Below, one piece after another: positions 8,581-17,254 of a stretch of DNA of 64,000 nucleotides. How positions within the stretch are numbered: position 1 is the first letter of the stretch; every line of letters begins with the position of its first letter. The stretch is from Hyphomicrobiales bacterium (lineage in GTDB: Bacteria; Pseudomonadota; Alphaproteobacteria; Rhizobiales; Beijerinckiaceae): positions 1 to 64,000 of the forward strand of contig UBZM01000025.1 in NCBI GenBank assembly GCA_900470095.1. The letters run 5' to 3'. Made by a program: the position numbers and the translations under genes. The notes beneath the pieces were generated by a model that worked only from the letters and a program-made list of their open reading frames with translations, searched no databases and was not told the origin of the DNA.

Positions 8581-9921
8581 ATGGCGATGGCCCGGTCGGC
8601 CTCCCTGTTGAACGCCTTTCTCGCCGGCGCGACCACTGCCGCGCTCGCGCTGATCGGTGGCTCGCAGGCGGTGGAGCCCGCCCAGTCCGCAACGGACGCA
8701 GGGCTGACGGCTGCGCGTGCGAGCTATCGGCGTCCCAGTGCCGTGCCGTTCCCTGCCTCGAACCCGCTCACCCCCGCCAAGCTTGAACTCGGGCGGCGCC
8801 TGTTCGGCGATCCGACCCTGTCCTCGAACGGCACGGTCTCCTGCGCGACCTGCCATGACCCCGCGCTCGGCTTCACCGATGGCGTGGCGATCGGGAAGGG
8901 CGTGGCGCGGGTGCCGCTGGTCCGGCATACGCCGCATCTGTGGAATCTCGCCTGGGGCGCAGCCTTTTTCTGGGACGGGCGGGCGCGCACGATCGAGGAG
9001 CAGGTGCACGGCCCGATCGAGAACCCGCTGGAGATGGCCGAGACGTTGCCGCGCATCGCCGGCAAACTCGCGCGCAGGCTGGACTATCGCAAGGCCTTCG
9101 CCAGCGCGTTTCCCGGTAGCCGAGGCATCGGGCCGGACCAGATCAGCGCGTCGCTTGCGACCTATGTCCGAAGCCTGGTCTCGCCACCGACGCGTTTCGA
9201 TGCCTGGGTCGAAGGCGACGAAACCGCCCTCACCAGCGAGGAACAGGCGGGCTTTGCACTCTTCACCGGCAGGGCCGGCTGCAGCAATTGCCATTCCAGC
9301 TGGGCTTTCACCGATCGTGCCTTTCACGATGTCGGTCTGCCGGGGAGCGATCTCGGGCGCGGAAAGATCATCGATCTGAGAGCAGCCGATCATGCGTTCC
9401 AGACGCCGTCGCTGCGGGAGCTGGCCTGGACCGCACCCTATATGCATGATGGCTCGCTGCCGACGCTGGATGCCGTGCTCGATCACTATGAGCATGGTGT
9501 CGTGCAGCGGCCGAGCCTCTCGCCGGATATCAGGTCGATCGGGCTGACGTTGGAGGAGCGCGCGGCCCTGTTGGCCTTCCTGGCGACGCTGTCCAGCGAA
9601 AACCCGCCTGCACCGGTTTCGGCCCTCAATGCCTCCCGGCCTGCTGCGCCGGCGGTTGCGAGCCTGGGCACAACGATCTCGCAGAAGGACAAGATGTTCC
9701 AGCCCTCGTCCGTTCGGCTGCATGCCGGCCAGAGCCTGACGATCAACAATGACGATGTCCGCACTCATAATGTGCGGCTGGACACCGGTCCAAAGCCGTT
9801 CAACTCCGGAGCGCAGGAGCCTGGCCAGTCGGTGACGATCCCGTTCACGCGGGCTGGCACTTATGAGCTCTATTGCGGCATCCACCCGACCATGCAGCTC
9901 AGTGTTTCGGTCGAGCGATAG
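8581..9921 (+). CDS. Diheme cytochrome c peroxidase (MauG/CcpA family) fused to a C-terminal cupredoxin domain
   Basis: 446 residues, exported (hydrophobic N-terminus about 8-30). Residues ~60-340 are a bacterial diheme peroxidase with two haem-attachment motifs, CATCH (88-92) and CSNCH (234-238), and the C-terminal-domain segment TPSLRELAWTAPYMHDG. After a Pro/Ala linker (~341-365) comes a plastocyanin-like domain, ~366-446, with a complete type 1 copper ligand set His396, Cys432, His435 and Met438 (YCGIHPTM). Peroxidases of this family reduce H2O2 or oxidise a partner; the attached cupredoxin could be a built-in electron donor or acceptor. It is co-transcribed with the preceding secreted protein. 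The fusion reads continuously with no frameshift. Confidence 0.88.
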   Translation: MAMARSASLLNAFLAGATTAALALIGGSQAVEPAQSATDAGLTAARASYRRPSAVPFPASNPLTPAKLELGRRLFGDPTLSSNGTVSCATCHDPALGFTDGVAIGKGVARVPLVRHTPHLWNLAWGAAFFWDGRARTIEEQVHGPIENPLEMAETLPRIAGKLARRLDYRKAFASAFPGSRGIGPDQISASLATYVRSLVSPPTRFDAWVEGDETALTSEEQAGFALFTGRAGCSNCHSSWAFTDRAFHDVGLPGSDLGRGKIIDLRAADHAFQTPSLRELAWTAPYMHDGSLPTLDAVLDHYEHGVVQRPSLSPDIRSIGLTLEERAALLAFLATLSSENPPAPVSALNASRPAAPAVASLGTTISQKDKMFQPSSVRLHAGQSLTINNDDVRTHNVRLDTGPKPFNSGAQEPGQSVTIPFTRAGTYELYCGIHPTMQLSVSVER

Positions 9922-9963
9922 GCCGGTCCGACGATCCGGCGTCGCATGCAAGGCCGGGCTTAC

Positions 9964-9979
9964 TTTCAACCGATTGAAA
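9964..9979. promoter_or_regulatory. Candidate LacI-type operator
   Basis: A perfect palindrome with arms TTTCAA and TTGAAA around CCGA has the central CpG typical of LacI-family operators. It lies 74 bases upstream of the altronate/galactarate dehydratase gene. No LacI gene is present in the window. Confidence 0.4.
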
Positions 9980-10052
9980 AAAGCGCCGGACAGGCGCATG
10001 TCTTGGACGAGCGCGGCCCAGGGTCGCCACCCCCAAGCAGACGGTTCCTCTC

Positions 10053-11582
10053 ATGCTCGACAAGGTTTTGCCGCCGCGTACGCTGAAGCTCAATGCCGCC
10101 GACAATGTCGCGGTCGCGGTCGATCCGATCGATGCAGGCGTCACCGCAGCGGGGGTCGTCGCCCTGAAGCGCATTCCGCGCGGCCACAAGGTCGCACTGG
10201 CCCCCATTGCCAAGGACGAGCCGATCCGCAAATTCGGCCAGATCATCGGCTTTGCCACTGTCGACATCCCGCCTGGCGAATGGGTGCACGAGCATAATAC
10301 CGGCTTCCATGCCTTCGAGCGCGACTATGATTTCTGCGCCGAGGCGAAGCCTGAATTCGTGCTCCCGGTTGAGCAGCAGGCGACCTTCGAGGGGTTTCGT
10401 CGCAAGGGCGGTGGGGCTGGCACGCGCAACTATGTCGGCATCCTCACTTCGGTGAACTGCTCGGCCTCGGTCGCACGCTTCATGGCCGAGGAGGTCAAGC
10501 GCTCGGGCATTCTGGCCGATTACCCCCATGTCGATGGCGTCATTGCGCTGACCCACGGCACTGGCTGTGGCATCGACTACAATGGCGAGAGCTTCGAGGT
10601 GCTGAAGCGCACGACCTGGGGCTATGCCTGCAACCCCAACATGGCGGCGGTGCTGGTCGTCGGCCTCGGCTGCGAAGGGTTTCAGATCAAGCGCATGAAG
10701 GAAGCCTATGGCGTCGAGGAGAGCGACATCTTCCGCACCATGACGATTCAGGAGACCGGCGGCACCAAGAAGAGCGTCGCCGCCGGCATCGAGGCGCTGA
10801 AGGTGATGCTGCCGATCGCCAATCGCGCCGTGCGCGAGACGGTGCCTGCCTCGGAGCTGACGCTTGCCCTGCAATGCGGCGGTTCCGATGGCTATTCCGG
10901 CATCACGGCCAATCCGGCGTTGGGCGCTGCCGTCGACATCCTGGTCGAGCATGGCGGCACGGCGATCCTGTCCGAGACGCCCGAAATCTACGGCGCCGAG
11001 CACCTGCTCACCCGCCGCGCTGCAACGCGCGAGGTCGGCGAGAAGCTCGTCGGCGTGATCAAGTGGTGGGAGGAATACACGGAGCGCGCCCGGATGAGCA
11101 TGAACAACAACCCCTCGCCGGGTAACAAGGCGGGCGGGCTCACCACGATCCTGGAGAAGTCGCTGGGCGCGGCGGCAAAGGGCGGAACCAAGACGCTCGC
11201 GGCCGTCTATCACTATGCCGAGCCGGTGAAATCGAAGGGCTTTGTCTACATGGACACCCCTGGCTATGACCCGGTCGCCGCGACGGGGCAGGTCGCGGGA
11301 GGCGCCAATATCCTCGCCTTCACCACGGGGCGTGGCTCGGCCTATGGCTGCAAGCCGACACCGTCGGTCAAGCTCGCCACCAATACGCCGATCTACGAGA
11401 AGATGATCGACGACATGGATATCAATTGCGGGGACATCCTCGATGGCGTGACGCTGGAGGAGAAGGGCCGCGAGATTTTCGAGACACTACTGCGCGTTGC
11501 GTCCGGCGAGCGCTCCAAATCCGAGCAGCTTGGCTATGGCGATGCCGAGTTCGTGCCCTGGCAGATCGGCGCGACGATGTGA
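10053..11582 (+). CDS. Altronate/galactarate dehydratase family protein (UxaA/GarD type)
   Basis: Iron-dependent sugar-acid dehydratase, 509 residues, cytoplasmic. The N-terminal ~95 residues form the SAF-like domain (DPIDAG, GHKVAL, EWVHEHN). The catalytic part carries GTRNYVGILTSVNCS, HGTGCGIDYNG, LVVGLGCEGFQI and the C-terminal GRGSAYGCKPTPSVKLATN, with the conserved Cys residues of the family. Full length suggests a single-chain enzyme rather than split subunits. It probably removes water from D-altronate or D-galactarate (or a related acid), giving a 2-keto-3-deoxy acid. It lies near gnd and gntK but is not in their operon. A palindromic operator candidate sits upstream. The exact substrate cannot be read from sequence. 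Confidence 0.85.
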   Translation: MLDKVLPPRTLKLNAADNVAVAVDPIDAGVTAAGVVALKRIPRGHKVALAPIAKDEPIRKFGQIIGFATVDIPPGEWVHEHNTGFHAFERDYDFCAEAKPEFVLPVEQQATFEGFRRKGGGAGTRNYVGILTSVNCSASVARFMAEEVKRSGILADYPHVDGVIALTHGTGCGIDYNGESFEVLKRTTWGYACNPNMAAVLVVGLGCEGFQIKRMKEAYGVEESDIFRTMTIQETGGTKKSVAAGIEALKVMLPIANRAVRETVPASELTLALQCGGSDGYSGITANPALGAAVDILVEHGGTAILSETPEIYGAEHLLTRRAATREVGEKLVGVIKWWEEYTERARMSMNNNPSPGNKAGGLTTILEKSLGAAAKGGTKTLAAVYHYAEPVKSKGFVYMDTPGYDPVAATGQVAGGANILAFTTGRGSAYGCKPTPSVKLATNTPIYEKMIDDMDINCGDILDGVTLEEKGREIFETLLRVASGERSKSEQLGYGDAEFVPWQIGATM

Positions 11583-11659
11583 TCGCAGTCGTTTGACAGG
11601 AGGGGAGCGCGGTTCCATCGGCCGCGCTGTCCAAGACGAAAGCGCTGGGGGGCGCTCTC

Positions 11660-12052
11660 ATGAAGCACCTCCTGCTTGTCACCGTGCCGCGGCTTCTGCT
11701 CGGCCTGATCTTCCTGGTCAGCGCAGTCGACGGTTTCTGGTTCCTGGCGACGGGGGGTCATCTGATCCATCCGCCGGCTTCTCCGAAGGGCATGGAATTC
11801 GAGCTCGCTCTGCAGAATTCCGGCTTCTTCTGGCCCTTTCTGAAGAGCGTCAATCTTGTCGGGGCGCTTAGCCTGCTTCTCAATATCGTGCCGGCCCTGG
11901 GGCTCGCATTGATTGCGCCGGTGATGGCCGTGATCGTGCTGTTCCACCTCGCCATCAATCCGGAGGGCCTGCCGGTCGCGCTCATCCTTATCGTCAGTGG
12001 TGGTCTGCTGGTCTACGCCTATCGCGAGCGCTACGCCGCCCTGCTTCGGTAA
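11660..12052 (+). CDS. DoxX family membrane protein
   Basis: A small integral membrane protein of 130 residues with four hydrophobic segments (about 5-27, 52-74, 77-98 and 101-118), matching the DoxX-like four-helix family. The loop between helices 1 and 2 is typical (DGFWFLATGGHLIHPP). DoxX-like proteins are linked to respiratory or redox membrane complexes in some bacteria, but the role here is unknown. The gene stands alone between the dehydratase and a convergent aminotransferase. Confidence 0.75.
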   Translation: MKHLLLVTVPRLLLGLIFLVSAVDGFWFLATGGHLIHPPASPKGMEFELALQNSGFFWPFLKSVNLVGALSLLLNIVPALGLALIAPVMAVIVLFHLAINPEGLPVALILIVSGGLLVYAYRERYAALLR

Positions 12053-12059
12053 GGGGTCT

Positions 12060-12090
12060 GGCCAATGGTCGTCCCGGTCGCCCATTGGCC
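12060..12090. terminator. Hairpin between convergent genes
   Basis: A perfect 9-bp inverted repeat (GGCCAATGG / CCATTGGCC, loop 13) fills the gap between the doxX-like stop and the aminotransferase stop. There is no T run on either side, so termination is inferred from position only. Confidence 0.4.
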
Positions 12091-12115
12091 GCCCGGGATC
12101 ACCTCCGAGTTTCAT

Positions 12116-13300
12116 TCAGAGCGTAAAGCCCGCGAGTCGTTCGCCGATCTCGTTGATCCGTTCCATACCGACATTGGCGATGGCGATGCGCAGATGCTGT
12201 TCCTGCCCGGGGCCGAAATAGGGGCCGGGCAGGGCGAGTACGCCACGCTCCCCGACCAGGGCCCGTACCACTTCCGCCGCGGGCACGTCCGCGAATGGAT
12301 GCGCGACATAGGCGAAATAGGCTCCGGCTGCGAGCACCTGCCAGCCGTTCAGCGGCGCCATCGCGGCACGGAAGGCGCCGGCTCTCGCATTGATCTCGGC
12401 ACGGTTGGTCTCGCGCCAGTCGCGAATGCCGTCGATGCCCCAGGCAACCGCCTGCTGGCCGGCCCGCACGGGGCTGATCTGGACGCAGTCCAGCACCTTG
12501 CCGATCTGTGCTAAGACAGCCTCTCCGGCGGTGATGGCGCCAAGGCGCCAGCCTGGCACGGCATAGGCCTTTGAGAAGCTGTAGAGGCCGATCACGGAAT
12601 CCCGCCAGCCGTTTGTGGCGAAGATCTCATGCGGCGCCTTCACTCCGGCTGGCAGGAAGTCGCGATAGGTCTCGTCGATGACGAGCCAGATTCCGCGCCT
12701 CGCGCAGAGCGCGGCAAAGGCCGCAATGGTCTCGGGCGGATAGACCGAGCCGGTCGGATTGTTGGGCGTCACCAGTACGATCGCGCGGGTCTTTGCATCG
12801 ATCAGGCTTTCCGCCTGCTCGGCATCGGGAACGAAGCCGCAAGCCGGATCGCAGGGGAGCGGGCGGGCCTCGACGCCGAGCATGGTCAGCGTCATCTCGT
12901 GATTGAAGTACCAGGGCGTCGGCAGCAGCACATTGTCGCCTGCCCGGGCGAGCGCCATCATGGTCACGACATAGGCCTGATTGCAGCCGGAGGTGATGGC
13001 GATCTCGGTCGCCGCAAATGGCGTGCCATAAATCCTGCCGATCTCGGCGGCATAGGCTTCACGCAGCGAAAGATCACCGGTGATCGCACCATAGCGTGCC
13101 AGATCGGGCAGGGCGGCGGCCTCGCCAAGGCGCTGCAGCAGGGGCATGGGCGGTGGCGAGCCTGGCACGGCCTGCGAAAGATCGATCAGCGGGCCGGAGC
13201 GGCCGTCATAGGAACGAGCCCAGCCCTGCGCCTGCGGGATCGGCGGCGTGCCGGTGTCGAGAAGGTCGGGGTTCAGCGTGGGGCGGACAGTCTGGAGCAT
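12116..13300 (-). CDS. Pyridoxal-phosphate aminotransferase, class I/II
   Basis: 394 residues, cytoplasmic. The fold-type I pattern is clear: SGCNQAYVVTMMAL, the NNPTGSVYPP loop, the Asp in IDETYRDF that contacts the PLP ring, and the Schiff-base Lys in SFSKAYAVPGWRLG. The C-terminal Arg for the substrate carboxylate is in LRIAIANVG. I used the ATG at 13300 because the shorter form starts like other members; an in-frame ATG at 13354 would add a basic tail unlike the family. Substrate is unknown. It is divergent from the sirtuin gene, with ~100 bases between. Confidence 0.88.
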   Translation of the reverse strand: MLQTVRPTLNPDLLDTGTPPIPQAQGWARSYDGRSGPLIDLSQAVPGSPPPMPLLQRLGEAAALPDLARYGAITGDLSLREAYAAEIGRIYGTPFAATEIAITSGCNQAYVVTMMALARAGDNVLLPTPWYFNHEMTLTMLGVEARPLPCDPACGFVPDAEQAESLIDAKTRAIVLVTPNNPTGSVYPPETIAAFAALCARRGIWLVIDETYRDFLPAGVKAPHEIFATNGWRDSVIGLYSFSKAYAVPGWRLGAITAGEAVLAQIGKVLDCVQISPVRAGQQAVAWGIDGIRDWRETNRAEINARAGAFRAAMAPLNGWQVLAAGAYFAYVAHPFADVPAAEVVRALVGERGVLALPGPYFGPGQEQHLRIAIANVGMERINEIGERLAGFTL

Positions 13301-13401
13301 GACGGCAGCTTTGAGGCGCGTCCGGCGTCTCGTCAATCGGGTTGGCTGCAGCACGGGGCAGCGCTCATATAGGCAGCAGCGAAGGCGGACCGAGCGGGCC
13401 C

Positions 13402-14157
13402 ATGCAGGACGAGACCAACGACGCGATCGACGAACTCCATGCGCTGCTCGACCGCGCGGCGGTGATCGTCAGTTTTACCGGAGCCGGGATCTCGACCGAA
13501 TCCGGCGTGCCGGACTTCCGTTCGCCCGGCTCGCCCTGGATGATCCACAGGCCGATCCCGTTCGACGCTTTCGTTGCCAGTCGCGAGGCGCGCGTCGAAG
13601 CCTGGCGGCGCAAGTTCGCGATGGATGATCATTTTGCCGGTGCGATGCCCAATCGCGGCCACAGGGCACTCGCCAATCTGGTGGCCCAGGGCCGCTCTCC
13701 CGGGGTGATCACGCAGAATATCGACGGGCTGCATCAGGATTCCGGCATCCCCGAAGACAGGATCATCGAACTGCACGGCAACGGCACCTATGCCACCTGC
13801 CTGACCTGCGGCTGGCGGCATGAACTGGCCGCGATCCGTCCGGCCTTTGAGGCAAGCGGAGAGCCGCCGCGCTGCATTATCTGCAGCGGCATCGTGAAGT
13901 CGGCGACGATCTCGTTCGGCCAGGCCATGCCGGAAGCGGCGATGCGACGGGCGCATGCGCTGACCATGCGGGCTGATCTCTTTCTCGTCGCGGGCTCGTC
14001 GCTCGTGGTGTTTCCGGCGGCGACGTTCCCGGTGATCGCCAAGCGCAATGGAGCGAAGCTCGTGATCATCAATCGCGAACCGACGGAGCCCGACGCGATC
14101 GCGGATCTCGTGGTGCGGGCCGAGATCGGCCCTGCGCTTGGCCGGCTGGCAGGCTGA
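13402..14157 (+). CDS. Sir2 family NAD-dependent protein deacetylase
   Basis: Sirtuin of 251 residues. It has the NAD-binding GAGISTESGVPDFR (about 26-39), the catalytic pocket TQNIDGLHQDSG, the active-site His in IIELHGNGTYATC, and a zinc ribbon formed by CLTCGW and CIICSG. The C-terminal Rossmann half includes VAGSSLVVFPAATFP. The ATG at 13402 gives the usual start; the reading frame upstream is a non-coding extension. Bacterial sirtuins deacylate metabolic enzymes such as acetyl-CoA synthetase. The gene is monocistronic between an aminotransferase and a cold-shock gene. Confidence 0.9.
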   Translation: MQDETNDAIDELHALLDRAAVIVSFTGAGISTESGVPDFRSPGSPWMIHRPIPFDAFVASREARVEAWRRKFAMDDHFAGAMPNRGHRALANLVAQGRSPGVITQNIDGLHQDSGIPEDRIIELHGNGTYATCLTCGWRHELAAIRPAFEASGEPPRCIICSGIVKSATISFGQAMPEAAMRRAHALTMRADLFLVAGSSLVVFPAATFPVIAKRNGAKLVIINREPTEPDAIADLVVRAEIGPALGRLAG

Positions 14158-14295
14158 GCGCGCCAAAAGCGTTGCCAATCTGCCGCGGTGTCCATCGCGA
14201 TGATGTGGATGACGCCAAGCCGGCTGTATCGCGCCTTCGAACCGATGGTATCGTATGGGCACGAATCAAACAGTTCGCGCGGAGATGAGCGGGAC

Positions 14296-14910
14296 ATGTC
14301 CGACGAGTTCGGTGAGAGCGGGCGGCCACCGGTCGGTCCGATTCAATCACTCAACCGCATCATGCGGCTGGACGGAGGCGAAGGCTTCGATCACGACGGA
14401 AGCGTCGAAGTCGTCGGCTACGTCAAGTGGTTCGACGTCAGCAAGGGCTACGGTTTCGTGGTCCCCGAGGATGGCGGCGCCGATGTGCTCGTCCATGTCA
14501 CGATCCTGAAGCGCGACGGCTTCAACGCCATCGCCGAAGGGGCCCGCATCGTTCTGGAGGCGATCGAGAAGGCGCGCGGACGTCAGGCGGTGCGCGTGAT
14601 GTCGATCGACACCTCGGCCGGGCGCCATCCAGCGGAGATGCCACTGGCACGCACCAATGTCTCGGTTGCTCCAACGAGCGGGCTCGAGCGCATGGTGGTG
14701 AAGTGGTTCAATCGCCTGCGCGGCTTCGGTTTCGTCTCGAAGGGCGAGGGCGCTCCGGACATCTTCGTTCACATGGAAACCTTGCGCCGCTACGGCATTG
14801 TCGAGCTCATCCCCGGCCAGACGGTCCTGGTGCGCTACGGACCTGGACCGAAGGGCCTGATGGCAGCCGAGATCAGGCTGGAGCAGGGCGGCGCGATCAG
14901 CTCGCACTGA
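14296..14910 (+). CDS. Cold-shock protein with two cold-shock domains
   Basis: 204 residues holding two copies of the CSD nucleic-acid-binding fold. Domain 1 is about 38-105 with RNP1-like KGYGFV and RNP2-like VLVHV. Domain 2 is about 134-199 with RGFGFV and IFVHM. The linker (~105-133) is Pro/Thr-rich. Double-CSD proteins of this size are typical of alphaproteobacteria and are thought to bind RNA or single-stranded DNA. I chose the ATG at 14296; earlier in-frame starts would add a segment with no CSD homology. A strong hairpin terminator follows. Confidence 0.9.
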   Translation: MSDEFGESGRPPVGPIQSLNRIMRLDGGEGFDHDGSVEVVGYVKWFDVSKGYGFVVPEDGGADVLVHVTILKRDGFNAIAEGARIVLEAIEKARGRQAVRVMSIDTSAGRHPAEMPLARTNVSVAPTSGLERMVVKWFNRLRGFGFVSKGEGAPDIFVHMETLRRYGIVELIPGQTVLVRYGPGPKGLMAAEIRLEQGGAISSH

Positions 14911-14938
14911 GCGTCGATAAGCGGATTTCAGATTAAGG

Positions 14939-14968
14939 AAAGGGCGCCCTTTAGGGGCGCCTTTTCTC
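14939..14968 (+). terminator. Rho-independent terminator after the cold-shock gene
   Basis: An 11-bp stem (AAAGGGCGCCC with GGGCGCCTTTT, one G-T pair) encloses a TTTAG loop, with the T tract forming the 3' edge of the stem. It begins 28 bases after the stop codon. Confidence 0.85.
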
Positions 14969-15103
14969 GTTGGAGACTCCGGAAAAGTACCCGGTGAGGC
15001 CCATATGCGGCTTCCGGGCCATGAGCCGCGACTGCGCTCTCCTTCGCAGACATTGTGGTGGATCGACAAATTGCCGCCCCGGGCGCGAGCAGACCCTGCG
15101 CGC

Positions 15104-16531
15104 CTAATTCTTCTGAGGGAAAAGCGGGAGATCGAGCTGGTCGAATTTCGGCATGCTGTCGAGCTGCCTTTCCACCGCTGCCGGGTCCATGATCACGGGC
15201 TTGTCCAGCCAATAGGTCACCATCCCCGGGAAGGCGATCATGAGCCCGACGAGGATGAGCTGCAGGACGATCCATGGAATGGAGCCGAGATAGATATCCC
15301 GGCTCTTGACCTCGGGAGGGGCGATCCCCCGCAAGTAGAACAGCGCGAAGCCAAAGGGCGGATGCATGAAGCTGGTCTGAATGTTGGCGCAGATCAGCAG
15401 GCCGAACCAGATCAGGTTGATGTCGAGCTTTTCGGCGGCGGGCGTCAGCAGCGGGATGATGATGAAGGCGATCTCGAAGAAATCGAGGAAGAACGCGATG
15501 AAGAACACGAACACCATCGAGAACGACAGGAAGCCGATCTGACCGCCGGGCAACCCGGTCAGCATGTGCTCGATCCACTTGCCGCCGCCAACTCCCTGGA
15601 ACACGAGGCTGAAGACGCGGGCGCCGATCAGGATGAAGGCGACCATCGCGGTGATGCGCATCGTCGACGACATTGCCTGATAGGTCAGCTTCCAGGTCAG
15701 GGTGCGGTACATTGCGGCCAGGATCAGCGCGCCGACGGCACCCATCGCGCCGGCTTCCGTCGGCGTGGCCAAGCCGAGGAAGATCGTGCCGAGCACGAGG
15801 AAGATCAGGGCCGCCGAGGGCACGATGCCGCGGATGCATTTCCAGGCCAACGGCCAGCCCTTGAGCGTGCGCGCTTCCGGTGGGAGGGCCGGAACCTGCT
15901 CCGGCCTGATGATGCTGAGAATCATGACCCAGATGCAGAAAAGCACGACCTGCACGATGCTGGGGCCAATGGCGCCAGCATACATGTCACCCACAGACTT
16001 GCCCATCACGTCGGCCAGGACGACCAGGACGAGCGAGGGCGGAATGAGCTGGGTGATCGTGCCGGAGGCGGCGATGACGCCGGTGGCATGCTGCATGTTG
16101 TAGCCGTAGCGCATCATCACCGGTAGTGAGATCACGCCCATCGCGATGACCGAGGCAGCCACGGTGCCCGTGATCGCGCCCAGGATGGCCCCGACGAAAA
16201 TGACGGCGTAGGACAGGCCGCCGCGGATCTTGCCGAAGAGCTGTCCGACGGAATCGAGCAGGTCTTCGGCCAGGCCGCACCGCTCCAGCACCGCACCCAT
16301 GAAGGTGAAGAACGGGATCGACAGCAGCAGGTCGTTCGAGACGATCGAGAACAGCTGGAAGGTCAGATTGCCCATATAGGACTGGTCGATCACGCCCATC
16401 TCGATGGCGATGAAGCCGAAGAACAGTCCAACGGCCGCGAGCGAGAATGCCGCGGGATAACCGATGAGCAAGAACACCACCAGGCCCCCGAACATCATCG
16501 GGCCCAGATTGCTGCGGATCACATCGATCAT
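15104..16531 (-). CDS. dctM: TRAP transporter large permease subunit (DctM family)
   Basis: Sodium-coupled TRAP permease, 475 residues, with about 12-13 hydrophobic segments across its length. DctM features include GYPAAFSLAAVGLFFGF near the N-terminus, FFTFMGAVLERCGLAEDLLD, and GAITGTVAASVIAMG. The C-terminal half carries LATPTEAGAMGAVGALIL and ANIQTSFMHPPFGFALFYLRG. Loops between segments are longer than in DctM proper, as in the subfamily paired with TakP-like binding proteins (2-oxo acids and similar organic acids). It overlaps dctQ by 4 bases (ATGA). No binding protein gene is adjacent. Confidence 0.9.
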   Translation of the reverse strand: MIDVIRSNLGPMMFGGLVVFLLIGYPAAFSLAAVGLFFGFIAIEMGVIDQSYMGNLTFQLFSIVSNDLLLSIPFFTFMGAVLERCGLAEDLLDSVGQLFGKIRGGLSYAVIFVGAILGAITGTVAASVIAMGVISLPVMMRYGYNMQHATGVIAASGTITQLIPPSLVLVVLADVMGKSVGDMYAGAIGPSIVQVVLFCIWVMILSIIRPEQVPALPPEARTLKGWPLAWKCIRGIVPSAALIFLVLGTIFLGLATPTEAGAMGAVGALILAAMYRTLTWKLTYQAMSSTMRITAMVAFILIGARVFSLVFQGVGGGKWIEHMLTGLPGGQIGFLSFSMVFVFFIAFFLDFFEIAFIIIPLLTPAAEKLDINLIWFGLLICANIQTSFMHPPFGFALFYLRGIAPPEVKSRDIYLGSIPWIVLQLILVGLMIAFPGMVTYWLDKPVIMDPAAVERQLDSMPKFDQLDLPLFPQKN

Positions 16532-17139
16532 TGGAGCGGCTTTTCGTATGCGTATTCGTGCTGATGGAAGCCGCGCAGGGCAGCAGCCCGCTTGATCATC
16601 TCGGAAATGCCCTGGAGCAGGATCAGGCCGAAGCCGACCGGCAGGAGGAGCTTGATCGGCCAGCGAACAAGGCCGCCCGCATTGTTCGAGGATTCATTCA
16701 GGACCCAGGACTGCCAGAACCACGGCCAGGTGAACCAGATCATGATCAGGCACATCGGCATCAGGAACACGGCGCCCCCGAGCAGGTCGATCCAGTGCCG
16801 GGTGCGGTCCGAGACCATGCCGTAGATCAGGTCGACACGGACATGCTCATTGACCTTCAGCGTATAGGCCGCGCCAAGCAGCACCATGCCGCCGAACATG
16901 TACCATTGCAGTTCGAGCCAGGCGTTTGAGCTGTTCGAAATCAGATAGCGGATCGTTGCGTTTCCGGCGCTGACCAGGCAGGCGAGCAGAACCAGCCAGC
17001 TCGCAACGACGCCGAGATATTCGCCGATGGCATCGATGAACCGGGCGAGCGGCAAGAGCTGTCGGCAAAAGGTCCAAGCCACCCAGACGGAAGCAGCCAT
17101 GCTGCCGACCGTGGCAAGAGCCAACCACAGCTTGAACAT
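16528..17139 (-). CDS. dctQ: TRAP transporter small permease subunit (DctQ family)
   Basis: A four-helix membrane subunit of 203 residues, larger than the common ~160-residue DctQ. It matches the long subfamily, with motifs ISNSSNAWLELQWYMFGGMV and AYTLKVNEHVRVDLIYG, and PIKLLLPVGFGLILLQGISE near the C-terminus. The ATG at 17139 is preceded at good spacing by GAGG; the TTG one codon earlier is unlikely. Downstream dctM is translationally coupled. The two-component regulator lies 115 bases upstream on the same strand, so all four genes may form one transcript. Confidence 0.9.
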   Translation of the reverse strand: MFKLWLALATVGSMAASVWVAWTFCRQLLPLARFIDAIGEYLGVVASWLVLLACLVSAGNATIRYLISNSSNAWLELQWYMFGGMVLLGAAYTLKVNEHVRVDLIYGMVSDRTRHWIDLLGGAVFLMPMCLIMIWFTWPWFWQSWVLNESSNNAGGLVRWPIKLLLPVGFGLILLQGISEMIKRAAALRGFHQHEYAYEKPLQ

Positions 17140-17254
17140 CAACCGACCTCGCGCTGAAGCTACGTTGCACTCCAGATGGCGCAGGAAGGGCGCTGGTCCG
17201 GTTACTTTTGGAGCTAGCAGCTACGGGCTTAGTCGTTCCATATCGCGGCAGGGC

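Noticed and set aside
8569..9999. 476-codon open frame opposite the peroxidase-cupredoxin gene
   Set aside because: Antisense to a gene with clear haem and copper motifs; composition is Arg/Gly-rich with no family motif.
13301..13354. Longer start for the aminotransferase
   Set aside because: Adds a basic stretch that family members lack and crowds the sirtuin promoter.
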